Shown here: one piece after another, positions 48,345 through 60,715 of the stretch
Position numbering within the stretch: the stretch's first letter is position 1
Layout: each line of letters begins with the position of its first letter
Assembly (NCBI GenBank): GCA_947179155.2
Contig: OX359266.1
Location: forward strand, 14,088,098-14,152,097
From: Hedera helix
Taxonomy: Eukaryota > Streptophyta > Magnoliopsida > Apiales > Araliaceae
Reading direction: 5' to 3'
Length of the DNA stretch: 64,000 nt
Program-made: the position numbers and the translations under genes
Notes under the pieces: model-generated
What the model was told of the DNA's origin: nothing
Databases searched by the model: none
Seen by the model: only the letters and a program-made list of their open reading frames with translations

Positions 48345-49901
48345 GAAACTATTGAATGATTCTCAGAAGTCAGATATCGAACCTTGTATTGAATTATTAG
48401 TTTCTAACAAGAAGTCTTTATCTTCTGTTTTGTAGGCTCATATTCCAGATTTGAAGTCTTTTCCGAATCATCTCAAATACCTATTCCTTGAAGAGAGAAT
48501 AAAACTTTCATGTCAATTGCAATGGGGATTGAACATGTCCATGATGAATGTAATGAATATTGATGAGATTCTAAAAATTCATAAAATTGGAGTGACGAGA
48601 TATTTAAGCATTGAGTCAAGCTAATGAAAATAAATAAAGGCGTTGCTTGGGAGACAACACAAATGGAGTATAATTTTTATTTTTTTTGGCATTTATATTT
48701 TAGTCATTTGTGTCTTTTTCTTTGCATTTTACTTTACATTGGGGACAATATAAGTTTTAAGTGTGAGGGAAGTGATTTAGGATATTTTTTATTTTTAGGT
48801 CATATTCTATGTTGAATTTTGAAAATTTTGAATTTTGTGATTATATTCCTGCAAACCCTCACGAGAAACAACTTGCCCACTTAGGGTAACCTTGAGATTT
48901 AAAGTCTTGTTGCACATGCTAAGTCTAATCTTGTTTCCTACATAAATGGAGTATTTTTGTTTTTAAGATGAGTTATTTGAGCAATGAGTTAATTGGATTA
49001 AATTTTTAACCAATGATAAAAAAAATTATTTTTATTTAATAACTTGTGAAAAAGGGATAAATTTTTGCTTAATCAGAATTTTGACTTTTTGTTAGTTATT
49101 ATTTTATTTGAGATCCTTTATTTTTATGCACTCATATCCATTTGTTTGAGTTTATTTTACTTAAGAAAAATTTATATGGTTAAATGCTTAGGGAAGACAT
49201 TTTTGTAGCTTTATAACTTATTTGATCATTATTTAAAGTGAAATATAATGCAAAATATAATTTGAGAAAGATGATTTAGATAATTTTTCTAGGATTGTTA
49301 AATTGAAAAAAATAAAATCTTGTGATGGGTTGAGATGAAGTATAAAACGCACTCACTCATAAACAGATGCAATGAAAATGCAAGATAGAACGTAAAACGC
49401 ACTAGCTGATTGGTTAACAGAGAAAAAAAAAGAATAGAATGGAGTATAAAATGCATCCATTTAAAATAAAGGAAAATAAAAAAAAATTGAAAAAAATGAT
49501 ATTAATAATCCTAGTGTATTTAAATGTTTCAAGACATTTTGTTCTTCTAATTTATATTTGTCTGTAGTAGCGGAGAGTGATGTGAAAAATAAGTATATAG
49601 AGTTTTATTTTATATCTTTTATAAGGTAATTAATGATCTAAGCTTATGTGAGTTTTGACTAGTTTGATACATTTGAAACACACACAAAGGTTCAAAGTAA
49701 AGTAAGATTAATAATTAAGTTATAATTTTAGATGATGCATTGTTTTGAAATTTTTTAGAAGTTATTTTTAAGAATCTTTAAGGTCACATTTAATTTCAAA
49801 TTAATTTATTACTCAGGTCGTTTTGTTATTAGAATTTTATTTTTATAATTTTTATTCTTCTTTTGCTTGAGGACGAGTAAATAGTTAAGTGTAGGAGTGT
49901 T
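48345..49901 (+). mobile_element. Internally deleted pol and 3' UTR of Athila/Tat element
   Basis: A trace of the protease/RT junction (LKSFPNHLKYLFLEE-like, about 48450-48500) is followed at once by terminal sequences: GCTTGGGAGACAAC (48645), ATTGGGGACAATATAAG with GTGTGAGGGA (48740-48770), and the terminal TTGCTTGAGGACGAGTAAAT with GTGTAGGAGTG (49865-49901). These are standard 3' landmarks of Athila/Tat elements. RT, RNase H and integrase are therefore deleted. The small frames at 48624-48815 are not genes. Confidence 0.75.
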
Positions 49902-50466
49902 TGATAAGTGGATTCTATATCTATTTATTAAAAAAATTTAAGCTTAATTATTTGTGAGTTTCTAACTATTTTTAGTATTTTAGGTAATTTATTTAATTTT
50001 ATACATCTTTATTATTTTTATTTATTTTTAATTTTATTTTGTAGAAAAATTAAAGCTTGATGGCAAAACGGTAAATAATTAGAGTGGATGGCATAACTGT
50101 AATTAAGCAACTGTTGCCAGGGGAATAATCATAATTATCAGCAAGGAGGTGCGCATCATGTGCGATAAAAAGTAACGGTTCAGCACCAGCAAGTGGATGA
50201 TGTCATTTCAAGGCAGGCGAATGGCGTGTATTTCAGCCAAATTATTGATCTTTTAGACACGTGGGTCCCGCCATCAGATCATATTCCCTTATTCCTTTAG
50301 TGAATTGTTTTAGCTTACACGTGGGTCTTGCTAGCAAAATTAATTAAAAGGCGGTCCATTAAAGTAGTAGCAAATTTTGAAAAAGGAAGCATAATATTAA
50401 CTTTGTTAAGTTAGGATGTTTTTTTTTAATTAGGATTCTAATTTCTATTAAAGTTTGAAAAAATTA
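49902..50466 (+). mobile_element. 3' LTR of Athila/Tat element, left part
   Basis: Starts TGATAAGTGG right after the purine-rich GTGTAGGAGTGTT tract and runs to the insertion of the chromovirus at 50467. It continues at 59004. Confidence 0.75.
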
Positions 50467-52917
50467 TGTACCCCAAATCCGAGCCCACATTGTCCAAAGT
50501 TGAGTCATCAAAATACACAACAGCTATTATAATACAACATACAACGTATCACAATACAGTATTCAAATAATACATAACTAAGTCTTCATTATTATTGTCA
50601 CACTATTTTACAACTAATGAAGACTAATACAGCTACAACTCGGACTTTCACTCAATCCCCCGACTAGACCCGACTACTCTCTCATCTCCTGTTGAAAAAT
50701 AATAGAACAAAAAGAAAAAGGTAGGCTCAAATAGTCCAGTAAAGAATAACATGACTAAGATAATGATGAATAAATTATCATTAGCCTTCAACAGCTGAGT
50801 TATTGATATAATATAATAAGCACCAAGTTTTAAATCAACAACTGCAGTTAAATTCTTGAATAACGTTAAGATCAATAACTGTAGAGTAATAACAGTCATT
50901 AGGAAAAATCATATAGACTATGATGTCAACTCACTTCTCTTTTTAAGAAAAACATCACCAACTTTTATCGTCTGAAATACCACTGGTCATGATCATGACA
51001 AACAACAGTTCTTCTTTGGTTCAAGCCAAAGAGAATATTCACCATGTGCCCTAAAAGACACACAACAAATATATCGCATTTATCCTATTATTTGTGCCAC
51101 AGGCCACATATATTCATAACAACATGATTATGATGATTAAAATAAATAGTAGTGATATAAATGATGAACAAAAGAAAGATAATAATAGGATAAATAATAC
51201 ATATCGAAAGCTTACAATTTTACTTTGTGCAGATTCAAATAATGTCCAAATTGTCAACATGATGTGGACTTAAATTCAAGAATGATATTCAAGATCTATA
51301 ATTCAAAAGAACAATTGAAGTTCAATAAAAAGGTTCAAGTAAATAAGAAGGTTCAATTGAAATAATATTAAATAAAGCACAGACTATTAAGAAAATTATA
51401 ATCATTTCAGAAGTTTTACCGAACAATACTTACCATAGTAAGTTTAAGAGTATAAAAGAAATGATATCACTTACCGTAGTAAATTTGAATAATGGAAGAT
51501 GAAAAAGATGATATCCCTTACCTTAACACGTGAAACGAGACTGATTTAAATGTAGTGGATCAACCTATATATTTATAATATAATTAGTAATTACAACATA
51601 TAAATTTCATGGTGTATGGTAACTCATATATTATGAACTATCAAAAGTATTTATATAATATATTTTTTTTGTAGTGTAATAAAGTATAACAATTTGAAAA
51701 ATAGTTTTTGAAATAATATTTCAAAATAACTCTTTCAAAATAAGCTTTTCAAAATAAATCTTCTCAAAGAAGAGCATTCTAAAAGAATATTTGTGAATAC
51801 TGTGTGAAATATGTATTTGCGCAATTACTACTCTTTAAATAAAATACTTACTTGAAAAATTCCTACACTACTTTTGGTTTACTAACACTCAAAATAACTT
51901 TACTATTTTTAAAAAAATACTTACAAAATACTTGCAATTTTTTTTTATGCTTTAGGTGTGATTCTATTCAGCTGAGCAACATATTTATAGGAGAAGAGAG
52001 TGCGTTGTGTGGTAGGTGAGCAACTGACGTGCTGCACGCTAGCTTGAATTTTCAATATTAGTAGCGCAGCCTAGCTGATTTTTTTAGCAAACATCCAACA
52101 ATTCAAATTCAATTTCCATTTCTCATATGACCCCCATAGAGGGTCCACATGTTTTCTTACTATTCATATATAATAATTAAAATGCCCACTAATAATACAA
52201 TAATTAAGACAATGTTACAATAGTAATAGCAATAATTTAACAATAATGTAATAAACACGTTAATAATTATTATTAATTTAATAATATAATTTATTGTGTA
52301 TTTGCTACTGTGACAATTATTTGGTTCAATAATTTTAAAATATAGTGCAATAACAATTATTGCCTCAATGATATAAAATACAATGTAGTGAAAATTATTG
52401 AATTAATAATGTAAAATATTGTGCATCAATAATTATTGATGAATACTGTGTAATAACCACTTTATCAGATCAATAATATGATACACTATGTAATACCGTG
52501 TGCTATTATGTAATATCGTGTGCTACTATAGAATACCGTGTGCTACAGTAAAATATTATAAAATACTGTATGCTACTATTCTTTTATCACCGACTATTTT
52601 AACAGCTAAAAATGACATTACCATTGACCTTTTTTATTTAAAAAGGTTAATGTTGTCGTTTTCTATATATGATAATATTTCTTTGTGGGGTCCACCAATG
52701 ATTAGTTAATATGGCACCGTCGTACGAATATTCTCCGACAGAACGATTATTCCCCCGACCAAACGAATATTCTCCGACAATTCGAATAATGTCCGACACA
52801 ATAAAATTTACACATAACATCATTAATTTTTAGCTTTTATCGATTTAACCACTTATTATTTCAGAAAATATATATGAAGAAAAGTAAAGTTGTATTTCAT
52901 AATTTTGAGGTCTTACA
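50467..52917 (-). mobile_element. 3' LTR of Del/Tekay-like chromovirus, family D (2.45 kb)
   Basis: On the minus strand it starts TGTAAGACCTC at 52917 next to the polypurine tract and ends near 50467. It keeps the complete U3, with a minus-strand TATA (51981-51990) and GT-rich repeats of the TACTGTGCAATA kind around 52240-52560. It is homologous to the solo LTR at 22069-34631 and to 61566-64000. The outer end is slightly eroded (TGTACCCCAAATCC against TGTGATGGCCTCAAATC). Confidence 0.85.
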
Positions 52918-52919
52918 AT

Positions 52920-52932
52920 CTCCCCTCCTTAT
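52920..52932 (-). other. Polypurine tract of family D element
   Basis: AAGGAGGGGAGAT on the minus strand, touching the LTR start. It primes plus-strand DNA synthesis and fixes the orientation. Confidence 0.75.
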
Positions 52933-52949
52933 GAAATTTTATCCTCAAA

Positions 52950-53341
52950 ATTGACGTACCTGACATTTCGAAGAGGTAAGAATACTTAGACTTCATCTCA
53001 GATTCTAGCTCCCAGGTCATTTCCTTAGTATCTTGGTTCCTCCATAAAACCTTGACTTAAAGTATAATCTTTGAGCGTAGGATCTACTCTTTCTTATCTA
53101 AGATCTTGACAAGTACCTCCTCGAATGTTAAATCATCTACTATAACGTCCGGTTCTAACTTAATGATGTGGTTTGGGTCCTTAACGTATTTACGTAACAT
53201 AGATATATGAAAAACGTTATGGATGCGAGATATGCTTAGTGGTAGAGCTTGTCTATAAGCCATAGTTCCTACTCGATCGAGGATTTCAAATGGGCTAATA
53301 AATTGAAGGTTGAGCTTTTCTCTCTTTTCGAATCTCGTCAC
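52950..53341 (-). pseudogene. Integrase C-terminus and chromodomain-like tail, family D
   Basis: Reads from 53341: EKLNLQFISPFEILDRVG, MAYRQALPLSISRIHNVFHI and SMLRKYVKDPNHI form the GPF/GPY-type integrase end of Del/Tekay elements. FEEVLVKILDKKE follows, then after a stop at about 53082 RSKI, KVLWRNQ, MTWELESEMKSKY, a chromodomain-like tail thought to steer integration into heterochromatin. At least two stops break the tail. Confidence 0.85.
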
Positions 53342-53676
53342 TCCTTTCCATATGAAAACACGTAAAAATACATGATCTCTAACATTAAAATTTTCATCTA
53401 TTCGATGAAGATCTGCATAACTCTTTTGTCGTTCTTGTGCGGTCTGTATTCATTGTCGGATCATTTAGATATTTTTTGTTGTCATACGTACCAACTCAGG
53501 TCTCAACAATTTTTCTTCTCCTACCTCATTCCAGTATACTGGAGAGCAACACTTCCGCCCATACAAAGCTTCAAATGGAGCCATGCCTATACTTGCTTGG
53601 TAACTATTGTTGTACGAGAATTCAATCAATGGCAAATATTTGTCCTAACTTCCTTTGAAGTCTATTACGCAAAGTC

Positions 53677-54285
53677 TCAAAAGATCTTCGAGAGTCTGAA
53701 TTGTCTTTTCCGATTACCCGTCCGTTTGAGGATAGTATGCAGAACTGAATGGTAGTTGACCCAAATTGCGTCTAAGCCTTGAGAAATTTTGGGAAGACCC
53801 ATCACGAAATCCATATTGATGTGTTCCCACTTCCATTCGGGAACTTCAAGTGGTTGCAATGGACCCCTAGATACTTGATGTTCAGCCTTGAAACGTTGAC
53901 AAGTTAGGAACCTTGAGATAAACTCTGCAATCTCCCTCCTCATATTGTTCCACCAAAATGTATGTCGAAGGTCATGATACATTTTGGTACCTCCTAGGTG
54001 GATTGCAAACGGCGTGTTGTATGTCTCCATCATGATTTTTTGCTTTAATTCATGGTCGTTAGGAACACAGAGTTGAGAGTTGACTCGAAGTATTCCTTTT
54101 TTGTCGATACTTACTTCAGGAATAGCACATTCTTGTACTTTCTTTATCGTGTTCATTAATTTTGAATCAGTAGCTTGAGTAGCTTTAATTTTATCGATTA
54201 AAGTCGGTTCTACTCGTACGTGTGCAATCTTTGAGTGGGTCCCTGGTATCTTTAGCTCTATCTCCATTTTTTGTAAGTCGTACAA
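53677..54285 (-). pseudogene. Integrase N-terminus and partial core, family D
   Basis: Contains the zinc-binding region (IHLGGTKMYHDLRHTFWW, then FLTCQRFKAEHQ), where the first Cys of the usual C-x2-C pair is replaced by Phe. The core start WKWEHINMDFVMGLPKISQG has the first catalytic Asp. Soon after DAIWV the reading leaves the family, and the rest of the DDE core between 53677 and 53341 is scrambled by frameshifts. Inactive. Confidence 0.85.
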
Positions 54286-54294
54286 GATACTTCT

Positions 54295-54705
54295 TTACGT
54301 TGTCAGCGTTGCACTTGTACTCGCATAAGATCTTCTACTCAAAGCGTCAGCTACAACGTTCGCCTTTTTCGGGTGATACTGGATGGTGTGATCATAATCC
54401 TTCAACAGCTCAAGCCAACGTCGTTGTCGCATGTTGAGTTCCTTCTGAGTGAAGAAATACTTTAGGCTTTTATGATCCGTATAGATATCTATTTCTTCTT
54501 CGTACAAGTACTGTCTCTAGATCTTTAACGCGAAAACGACTGCTGCCAACTCTAGATCATGAGTAAGGTAATTTTTCTCATAATCTTTGAGTTGTCGAGA
54601 GGCATAGGCTATAACATTTTCGTGTTGCATAAGAACACAGCCTAAACCATTACCTGAAGCATCATTATATATGACAAATTCTCTCGATCCTGATGGTATA
54701 GTCAA
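54295..54705 (-). pseudogene. RNase H domain, family D
   Basis: Two neighbouring frames: EFVIYNDASGNGLGCVLMQH, YASRQLKDYEKNYLTHDLEL and AAVVFALKI, then after a stop (about 54518) IDIYTDHKSLKYFFTQKELN, RQRRWLELLKDYDHTIQYHP and ADALSRR. The catalytic Asp/Glu/Asp positions are visible (YNDAS, DLELAA, TDHKSL). It would degrade the RNA strand of the hybrid. Confidence 0.85.
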
Positions 54706-54786
54706 AATAGGAGCTGAAACAAGTTTCCCTTTGAGTTCTTGAAAACTTTTCTCGCATTTCTCGTTCTATACGAATTTTGTACTTTT

Positions 54787-55900
54787 TCAAGTCAGCTGAG
54801 TTAATGGAGTGGCGATTCGAGAAAATCCTTCTACGAATCTCCGATAATAACCAATTAGGACCAGAAAACTTCGAACTTCAGTTACTAACCGAGGTTGCTC
54901 CCAATTTAATATTGCTTCAATCTTTGCAGGATCGACCGATATTCCCTGACTAAAAATCACATGCCCAAGAAACGTGACTTCCTCAAGCCAGAACTTACAT
55001 TTTTTCAACTTGGCATATAACTTGTTCTTACGAAGCTTTTGGAGTATCAATCTAAGGTATTGTTCATGATCCTCACGACTCTTAGAGTATATGAGGATGT
55101 CATCAATAAAGACAACCACCAAATGATCCAAATATTCCTTGAATATTCGGTCCATCATGTCAATGAAAGTTGTAGGAGCATTAGTTAGTCCAAAAGGCAT
55201 GACTAAGAACTCATAATGTCCGTAATAAGTTCTGAAAGCAGTTTTTGGAATGTCCTTAGCTTTAACCTTTAACTGATGATATCCAAAATGGAGATCAATC
55301 TTTGAGAAATGTTGAACACCCTATAATTGATCAAACATGTCATCAATCTGAGGTAACGGGTACATATTTTTTATGGTGACATGTTTTAATTCTTGGTAGT
55401 CAATGCATAATCTCATACTCCCGTCTTTTTTCTTCACAAATAGAACAGGAGCACCCCAATGCATTCAGACGAATAAAATCGGTATCTAACAATAAATGTA
55501 GTTGGACTTTTAACTCTTAAAGTTCAATGGGAGCCATTCGGTATGGGGCTTTATAAATAGGCTTAGTATTGGGTTCAAGATCAATATAAAATTCAATTTC
55601 ACGGTTTGGGGGTAAGCCAGAATGTTCCTCGGGAAAAATATCAGAAAACTCATTAACAATAGGAATATCATTCAAGTCTGACATGTTTTTGTTCAAATCA
55701 ATGACATAAGCTAAAAAGACTTGACATCCATTTTTTAATAAACACATGACTTTATGGCTAGAAATAATAGTTATATATTTTAATGGTTTGGTTGTTTGAA
55801 TTTGCATGATAGGCTGATTAGGAATATGAAAACTAATAATCTTTTGAAAACAGTCAATTTTAACATGATGGTTAGTCAACTAATTAATTCCTAAAATCAC
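54787..55900 (-). pseudogene. Reverse transcriptase, family D
   Basis: The upstream piece (55879-55517) has the linker with EFSDIFPEEHSGLPPNREIE and PIYKAPYRMAPIEL. The middle (55500-55210) is broken by stops and shifts. The downstream piece (55200-54787) starts MPFGLTNAPTTF and has the catalytic VVVFIDDILIYS, FLGHVIFSQGISVDP and VRSFLVLIGYYRRF. The FIDD form is normal for gypsy RT. It is the best-preserved part of the element. Confidence 0.9.
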
Positions 55901-56050
55901 ATTAAATTCATATATTTCCAAATAAATAATGTCAACAGGTAATGTGAGGTTTTTGATTTGGACTAGGCAAGATTTATATACATTAGGTGTGATGGTTGTT
56001 TCTCCCAAAGGGGTTTTAACTGATAAGTCAAAGTCTAAGTTTTCATAAGT

Positions 56051-56326
56051 TCAATTTAAACGTTGAGCACATGTAGGTGAGATAAAAGAATGGGTAGAGC
56101 CAATATCTAACAAGGCACAGACTTCAAAAGAATTTATGAACAACTTACCGGTTATCATCTCGTTCGGGTTTCGTGCCATTTGGAATGTCACAACAAAAAC
56201 TCTCTCCTGAACTACAGATTTTTCCTTATCCACGCTAGCTCTTAGAGCCATTACTACAACTGGACTTGATTTTGTAACAGGACAAAATCGAGCAATATGA
56301 CCTTCTTTCCCACAACTATAGCACAA
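56051..56326 (-). pseudogene. Second zinc knuckle and protease, family D
   Basis: Starts at a CCHC knuckle CYSCGKEGHIARFC (intact); another, CYKCGQEGHIRLNC, lies just upstream outside this frame (about 56390). The protease active site reads CALLDIGSTHSFIS: the usual Thr or Ser after the catalytic Asp is Ile, which should abolish activity. Confidence 0.85.
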
Positions 56327-57324
56327 CTTGGACTGTTGAGTACAATTTAGCCTGATGTGACCTTCCTGACCACACTTGTAACATCTTACAGGTGGTTGAT
56401 CTCTGCCTCTTGAAACTAGTGTCGGTGTCTTTCCGTAATCATTATTGAATCTCTTTCTCTTGAAATTGTTCCCACTTGATTCTCCTCTTTGATTATCTGG
56501 TCCTAGATTACCACCGAAGTGGTTATCTTTTTTTGCCTAATAATTGCCTCCCCGCTAGTTATAGTTGTTTCGGTGATTGTTCTCTTTTTCCTGGTCATTA
56601 ACTCATGGCTCCATTGTTTCATTTTCTTGCTTTACCCTTTGAGCTCTATCCTTTGAGCTCTATCCATGACATCTGAATATAAACAAAATTTATGAGAGTT
56701 GAGGTGTTAGCGAATTTTGAGTTTCAAACCTCGCAAGAACATACAATTCATTCATGCTTCGTCATCCACTAGATGGGTCGTAAATCTGGATAACTCGATA
56801 AACTTGGCCTCATACTGTGAGACATTCATATTTTCTTACTCCAGCTTAATAAACTCCACCTCCTTCATATGGCGGATACTTTCTGGAAAGTATTTCTCGT
56901 TAAACAGCTCTTGAAATTCTGTCCAAGACATCTTGAGTGCTGAAGGATAGATACGTTTTGCCGTTTCCCACCAATGGTCCGCCTCACCTCGTAACATGAA
57001 GGTAGCAAATGGAGCCTTATGATCATCACCTCATTGTAAGACATCAAATATTTTAGTCAGCTGTTTTAGCCATGCTTCTGCCTTGAGTGGATCCAGCTTT
57101 CTGAAAAATTCAGGTGGTCCCAACTCTTTAAATTACTTAACAGTGACCATTCTTAAATTACCAATGTTTCCATCGGTAGGGGCTCCCCTCGTTTGATTTT
57201 GCATGAACTGCATGAAATTTTTAAAGAATCCATCATTCATCATATTATCAGGAACATTATTTCTTGAGTTGACAAGAGGATTGTTTGTGGCTCCCTGATT
57301 CTCAGCTACATTTGCTTCGGGCAT
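56327..57324 (-). pseudogene. gag of family D chromovirus
   Basis: Starts at the ATG at 57324 (MPEANVAENQGATNNPLVNS). Homology continues through GPPEFFRKLDPLKAEAWL, APFATFMLRGEADHWWETAK, FQELFNEKYFPESIRHMKEV and YEAKFIELSRF to an Asn/Lys-rich nucleocapsid stretch. At least seven in-frame stops interrupt it (for example near 57133, 57033 and 56864). It is a structural capsid gene in the family, dead here. Confidence 0.85.
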
Positions 57325-57542
57325 TCCATAGTTAACTTCCTGATTTCCAGATGCTATACTTAACTGTGGTCACAAAATAAATGTTGGTTAAACAAACTTA
57401 CTCATCACTTCTTGTCCCTATATTCAAATCGACTCATTAGGTAACAAAATCTAATTTAGGTAGGACACACTAGTGATTGATTCTATTTGTCTCTCCCCTC
57501 CTAGTTCTAACCCCAGATCTCTATTAAAGACTATATCCCTAA

Positions 57543-57554
57543 GCTCTGATACCA
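57543..57554 (-). other. Primer-binding site (initiator tRNA-Met type), family D
   Basis: TGGTATCAGAGC on the minus strand, 2 bp inside the 5' LTR end. It is the same PBS as in the family B element. Confidence 0.85.
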
Positions 57555-57556
57555 AT

Positions 57557-59003
57557 TGTGATGGCCTCAAATCTGGCCCCACATGGCCCAAACTTGAGTC
57601 GTCAAAATACACAACAACTAGTATAATACAACGTACAAAGTACTACAATACAGTATTCAAATAACACACAACTAAGTCTTCATTATTATTGTCACACTAT
57701 TTTACAACTAATGAAGACTAATACAACTACAACTCAGACCTTTACTCCATTCCTCGACTAGACCCAGCTAATTTCTCATCTCTTATTGAAAAATAATAGA
57801 ACAAAAAGAAAAGGGTAAGCTCACATAGCCCAATAAAGAATAACATGACTAAGATAATGATGAATAAATTATCATTAGCCTTCAATAGTTGAGTTCTTGA
57901 TAGAATATAATAAGCACCAAGTTTTAAATCAACAAGTGCAGGTAAATTCTTGAACAATGTTTAGATCAACAACTGTAGAGTAATAACAGTCATTAGGAAA
58001 AATCATATAGACTATAATGTCCACTCGCTTCTCTTTTTAAGAAAAATATCACTAACTTTTATTGTTTGAAACACCACTAGCAATTATCATGACAAACAAC
58101 AGTTTTTCTTTGCTTCAAGCGAAAGAAAATATTCATCACGTGCCCTAAAAGAACAAATATATTGCCTTTATCCTATCATCTGTGCCCAGACCACAGATAT
58201 TAATAACAACATGATTATGATTATTAAAATAAATAGTAGTGATATAAATGATTAACAGAAGAAAGATAATAATAGGATAAATAATACATATCAAAATTTT
58301 ATAATTTTACTTTGCGCAGATTCAAATAATGTCCAAATTGTTAATATGATGTGGACTCAAATTCAAGAATGATATTCAAGATCCATAATTCAAAAGAACG
58401 ATTGAAGTTCAATAGAAATGTTCAAGTAAATAGCAAGGTTCAATTGAAATAATATTAAATGAAGTGCAGACTATTAAGGAAATTATAATCATTTTAGAAG
58501 TTTTACCGAACAATACTTACCATAGTAAGTTTAAGAGTATAAAAGAAATGATATCCCTTACTGTAGTAAGTTTGAATAATGAAAGATGAAAAATATGGTA
58601 TCCCTCACCTTAACACGTGAAAAAACAACTGCTTTAAATGTAGTGGATCGACCTATATATTTATAATATAATTAGTAATTACCACATATAAATTTCATGG
58701 TGTATGATAACTCGTACATTATGAACTATCAAAAGTATTTATATAATATAATTTTTTTTGTAGTGTAATAAAGTATAACAATTAAGATTAGTTAATATAA
58801 CACCGTCGTACGAATATTCTCCGACAGAGCAAATATTCCCCCGACCAAACGAACATTCTCTGACAATTCAAATATTATCCAACATAATAAAATTTGCACA
58901 TAGCATCCTTAACTCTTAACTTTTATCAATTTAACCACTTACTGTTTCAGAAAATATATATGAAAAAAAGTAAAGTTGTATTTCATAATTTCGAGGTCTT
59001 ACA
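57557..59003 (-). mobile_element. 5' LTR of family D chromovirus, promoter region deleted (1.45 kb)
   Basis: Homologous to 50467-52917, but at about 58782 the sequence jumps over a stretch equivalent to 51695-52699 (about 1.0 kb). That stretch holds the TATA box and the TACTGTG repeats. The LTR ends are otherwise good (TGTGATGGCC at 57557, GGTCTTACA at 59003). As the 5' LTR drives transcription, this element should be silent. Confidence 0.85.
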
Positions 59004-59352
59004 TGTAACCTATAAATACACGTTATTAGCCTCAATTAGGAGGATCTCTTGTACCTTTTGTTTATAAATTTTTCTTCTTCTATTATTCTTTAGTGATTTC
59101 ATGGTCATATTTGGCTAAATTATTGTTTTTGGTTTAAGTGAACAGAAACCATCGAAATTTATACACTGTGAGATTTAATTAGTTTTAATTGTTCAATTTA
59201 TATTTTGAGTATTAAATATTATTGTGTGCTTAATTTTTATGATTAATTCGTTTAATTACTAAGACGCGTACTAGTTTATTATTCGTTGTGATCTATTGTT
59301 AAATTAAATATGAAATATGAACATTCTGAGATCTCAAAGCATACTCTATCAA
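59004..59352 (+). mobile_element. 3' LTR of Athila/Tat element, right part
   Basis: Contains TTTGGCTAAATTATTGTTTT and GAACAGAAACCATCGAAATT-like LTR sequence of the Athila/Tat lineage and ends CTATCA at 59352, the inverted partner of the TGATA start at 49902. With the left part the LTR would be about 0.91 kb. Confidence 0.65.
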
Positions 59353-60715
59353 AATCATGCTAAAGAATGGATCATACAGCAATATCAATATTATTAAATG
59401 GTTAATAATATTAATAAGTGATTAAAATATTATTAAATGGTTAATAATATTAACAAGTGATTAAAATATTATTAAATGGTTAATAATATTAATAAGTGAT
59501 TAAAATATTATTAAATGGTTAATAATATTAATAAGTGATTAAAATATTATTAAATGGTTAATAATATTTGAATGTAGTTGTATAATATCAAATGTAGGTA
59601 ATATTTTGAGGTATTTGGTACATTATTAAATGTCCAAATCATTAAGTTATGCAAAAGAATGAAGTTTAATTGAATTAAACCAATGTAGATAGTCCTTTGT
59701 GACTAATTTAGAGAACTGATCAAAAGTGGGTCGTATAATGACGTGTAGTGAAGGTGTAAGTTGGTTAAGCGTATCCGACATGTCCAAAGTATATTTTTGG
59801 GCTAGGGTTTTTGTCCGGAACTTAAGGGTTCGTTTGTCGGACATCTTAATAGTTAATAATTTAAAGTTAAGGTCTTAAGTTAAGACTAATTAATAGTCAT
59901 TGTAACTAATGATTATATCAATTTTATATATAAATTATAGGTTGAACGAATGATGCAAATAAGCATAAATGGTATAAGCGAACCAGACAAGTTTTTCAGA
60001 ACTTGCTTCTATGTACATTGCTATGTTACAATGTGTTATTAAATTATTAATATAAAGATATATTTATGATATTTGTGATACGTGAACAACATGAGATATG
60101 GTTACATGTGAAATATGTACAGATATGAAGCATGATTGCTAGATGCTAGTTGTTTATTGCATGTGACGCATAAAAAGTATAATGCATTCATAAAATGAAA
60201 AGCATGAAATACATGATGTAAGAATAAAATGCAAAGCATGTAAAATATGTGAAGCATATAATGTGTTATGTGTAACTGTTAAACTTGTTGAGCTGTCGTG
60301 CTCACTCTTGCTTAAAACCAATATTTTCAGATAGTGCAAGTTATTCAAAGTTTTTGATAAAGATCAAGGAACAGGAAAGCATATTACTTTCACTGAGGGT
60401 CTAAACGACCATTGTAGATATCAGTCCGGATTGGACAGGTAAAATGATTGTGTAGTGTAAGAATTGGTTGGTATGTAATATGAGTGTTAAATGCTCAAAT
60501 TGATTGTAATAGAATGTCGTATCATATATGATATTGAGACATACTAGAATGTATAAAGATTGCGATTTTGGAATAGAAAGAGATGTTGTAAAATTATAAA
60601 TAAATGATTATTTATCAATTATAATATTATTGTAATTCATGAACAATAAGAAAAATGTAGTACTAGTGTTGAACTGGATTCGAGGTTCGAGGGACCCGGA
60701 TTCGGGGTCGTCACA
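59353..60715 (+). mobile_element. A/C-type LTR, 5'-truncated, plus strand
   Basis: Homologous from 59970 on to 33527-34415, with CAGACAAGTTTTT, the CTTGTTGAGC-TGTCGT-GCTCACTCTTG hairpin (60282-60310) and the terminal GGGGTCGTCACA. At 59385-59575 it has the 39-bp minisatellite. The 5' half with the promoter is missing, so the LTR was truncated before or during insertion of the neighbours. Confidence 0.75.
59385..59575. repeat. 39-bp minisatellite, about 4.7 near-identical copies
   Basis: Units of TGGTTAATAATATTAATAAG plus TGATTAAAATATTATTAAA with almost no divergence, unlike the older arrays at 4250 and 43060. Recent homogenisation or expansion is likely. Confidence 0.9.

Noticed and set aside
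50462..50470. TSD of the family D chromovirus (TGTA at the left, TGTAA at 59004)
   Set aside because: The left LTR terminus is eroded, and the match may be part of the LTR end itself, so no TSD is claimed.
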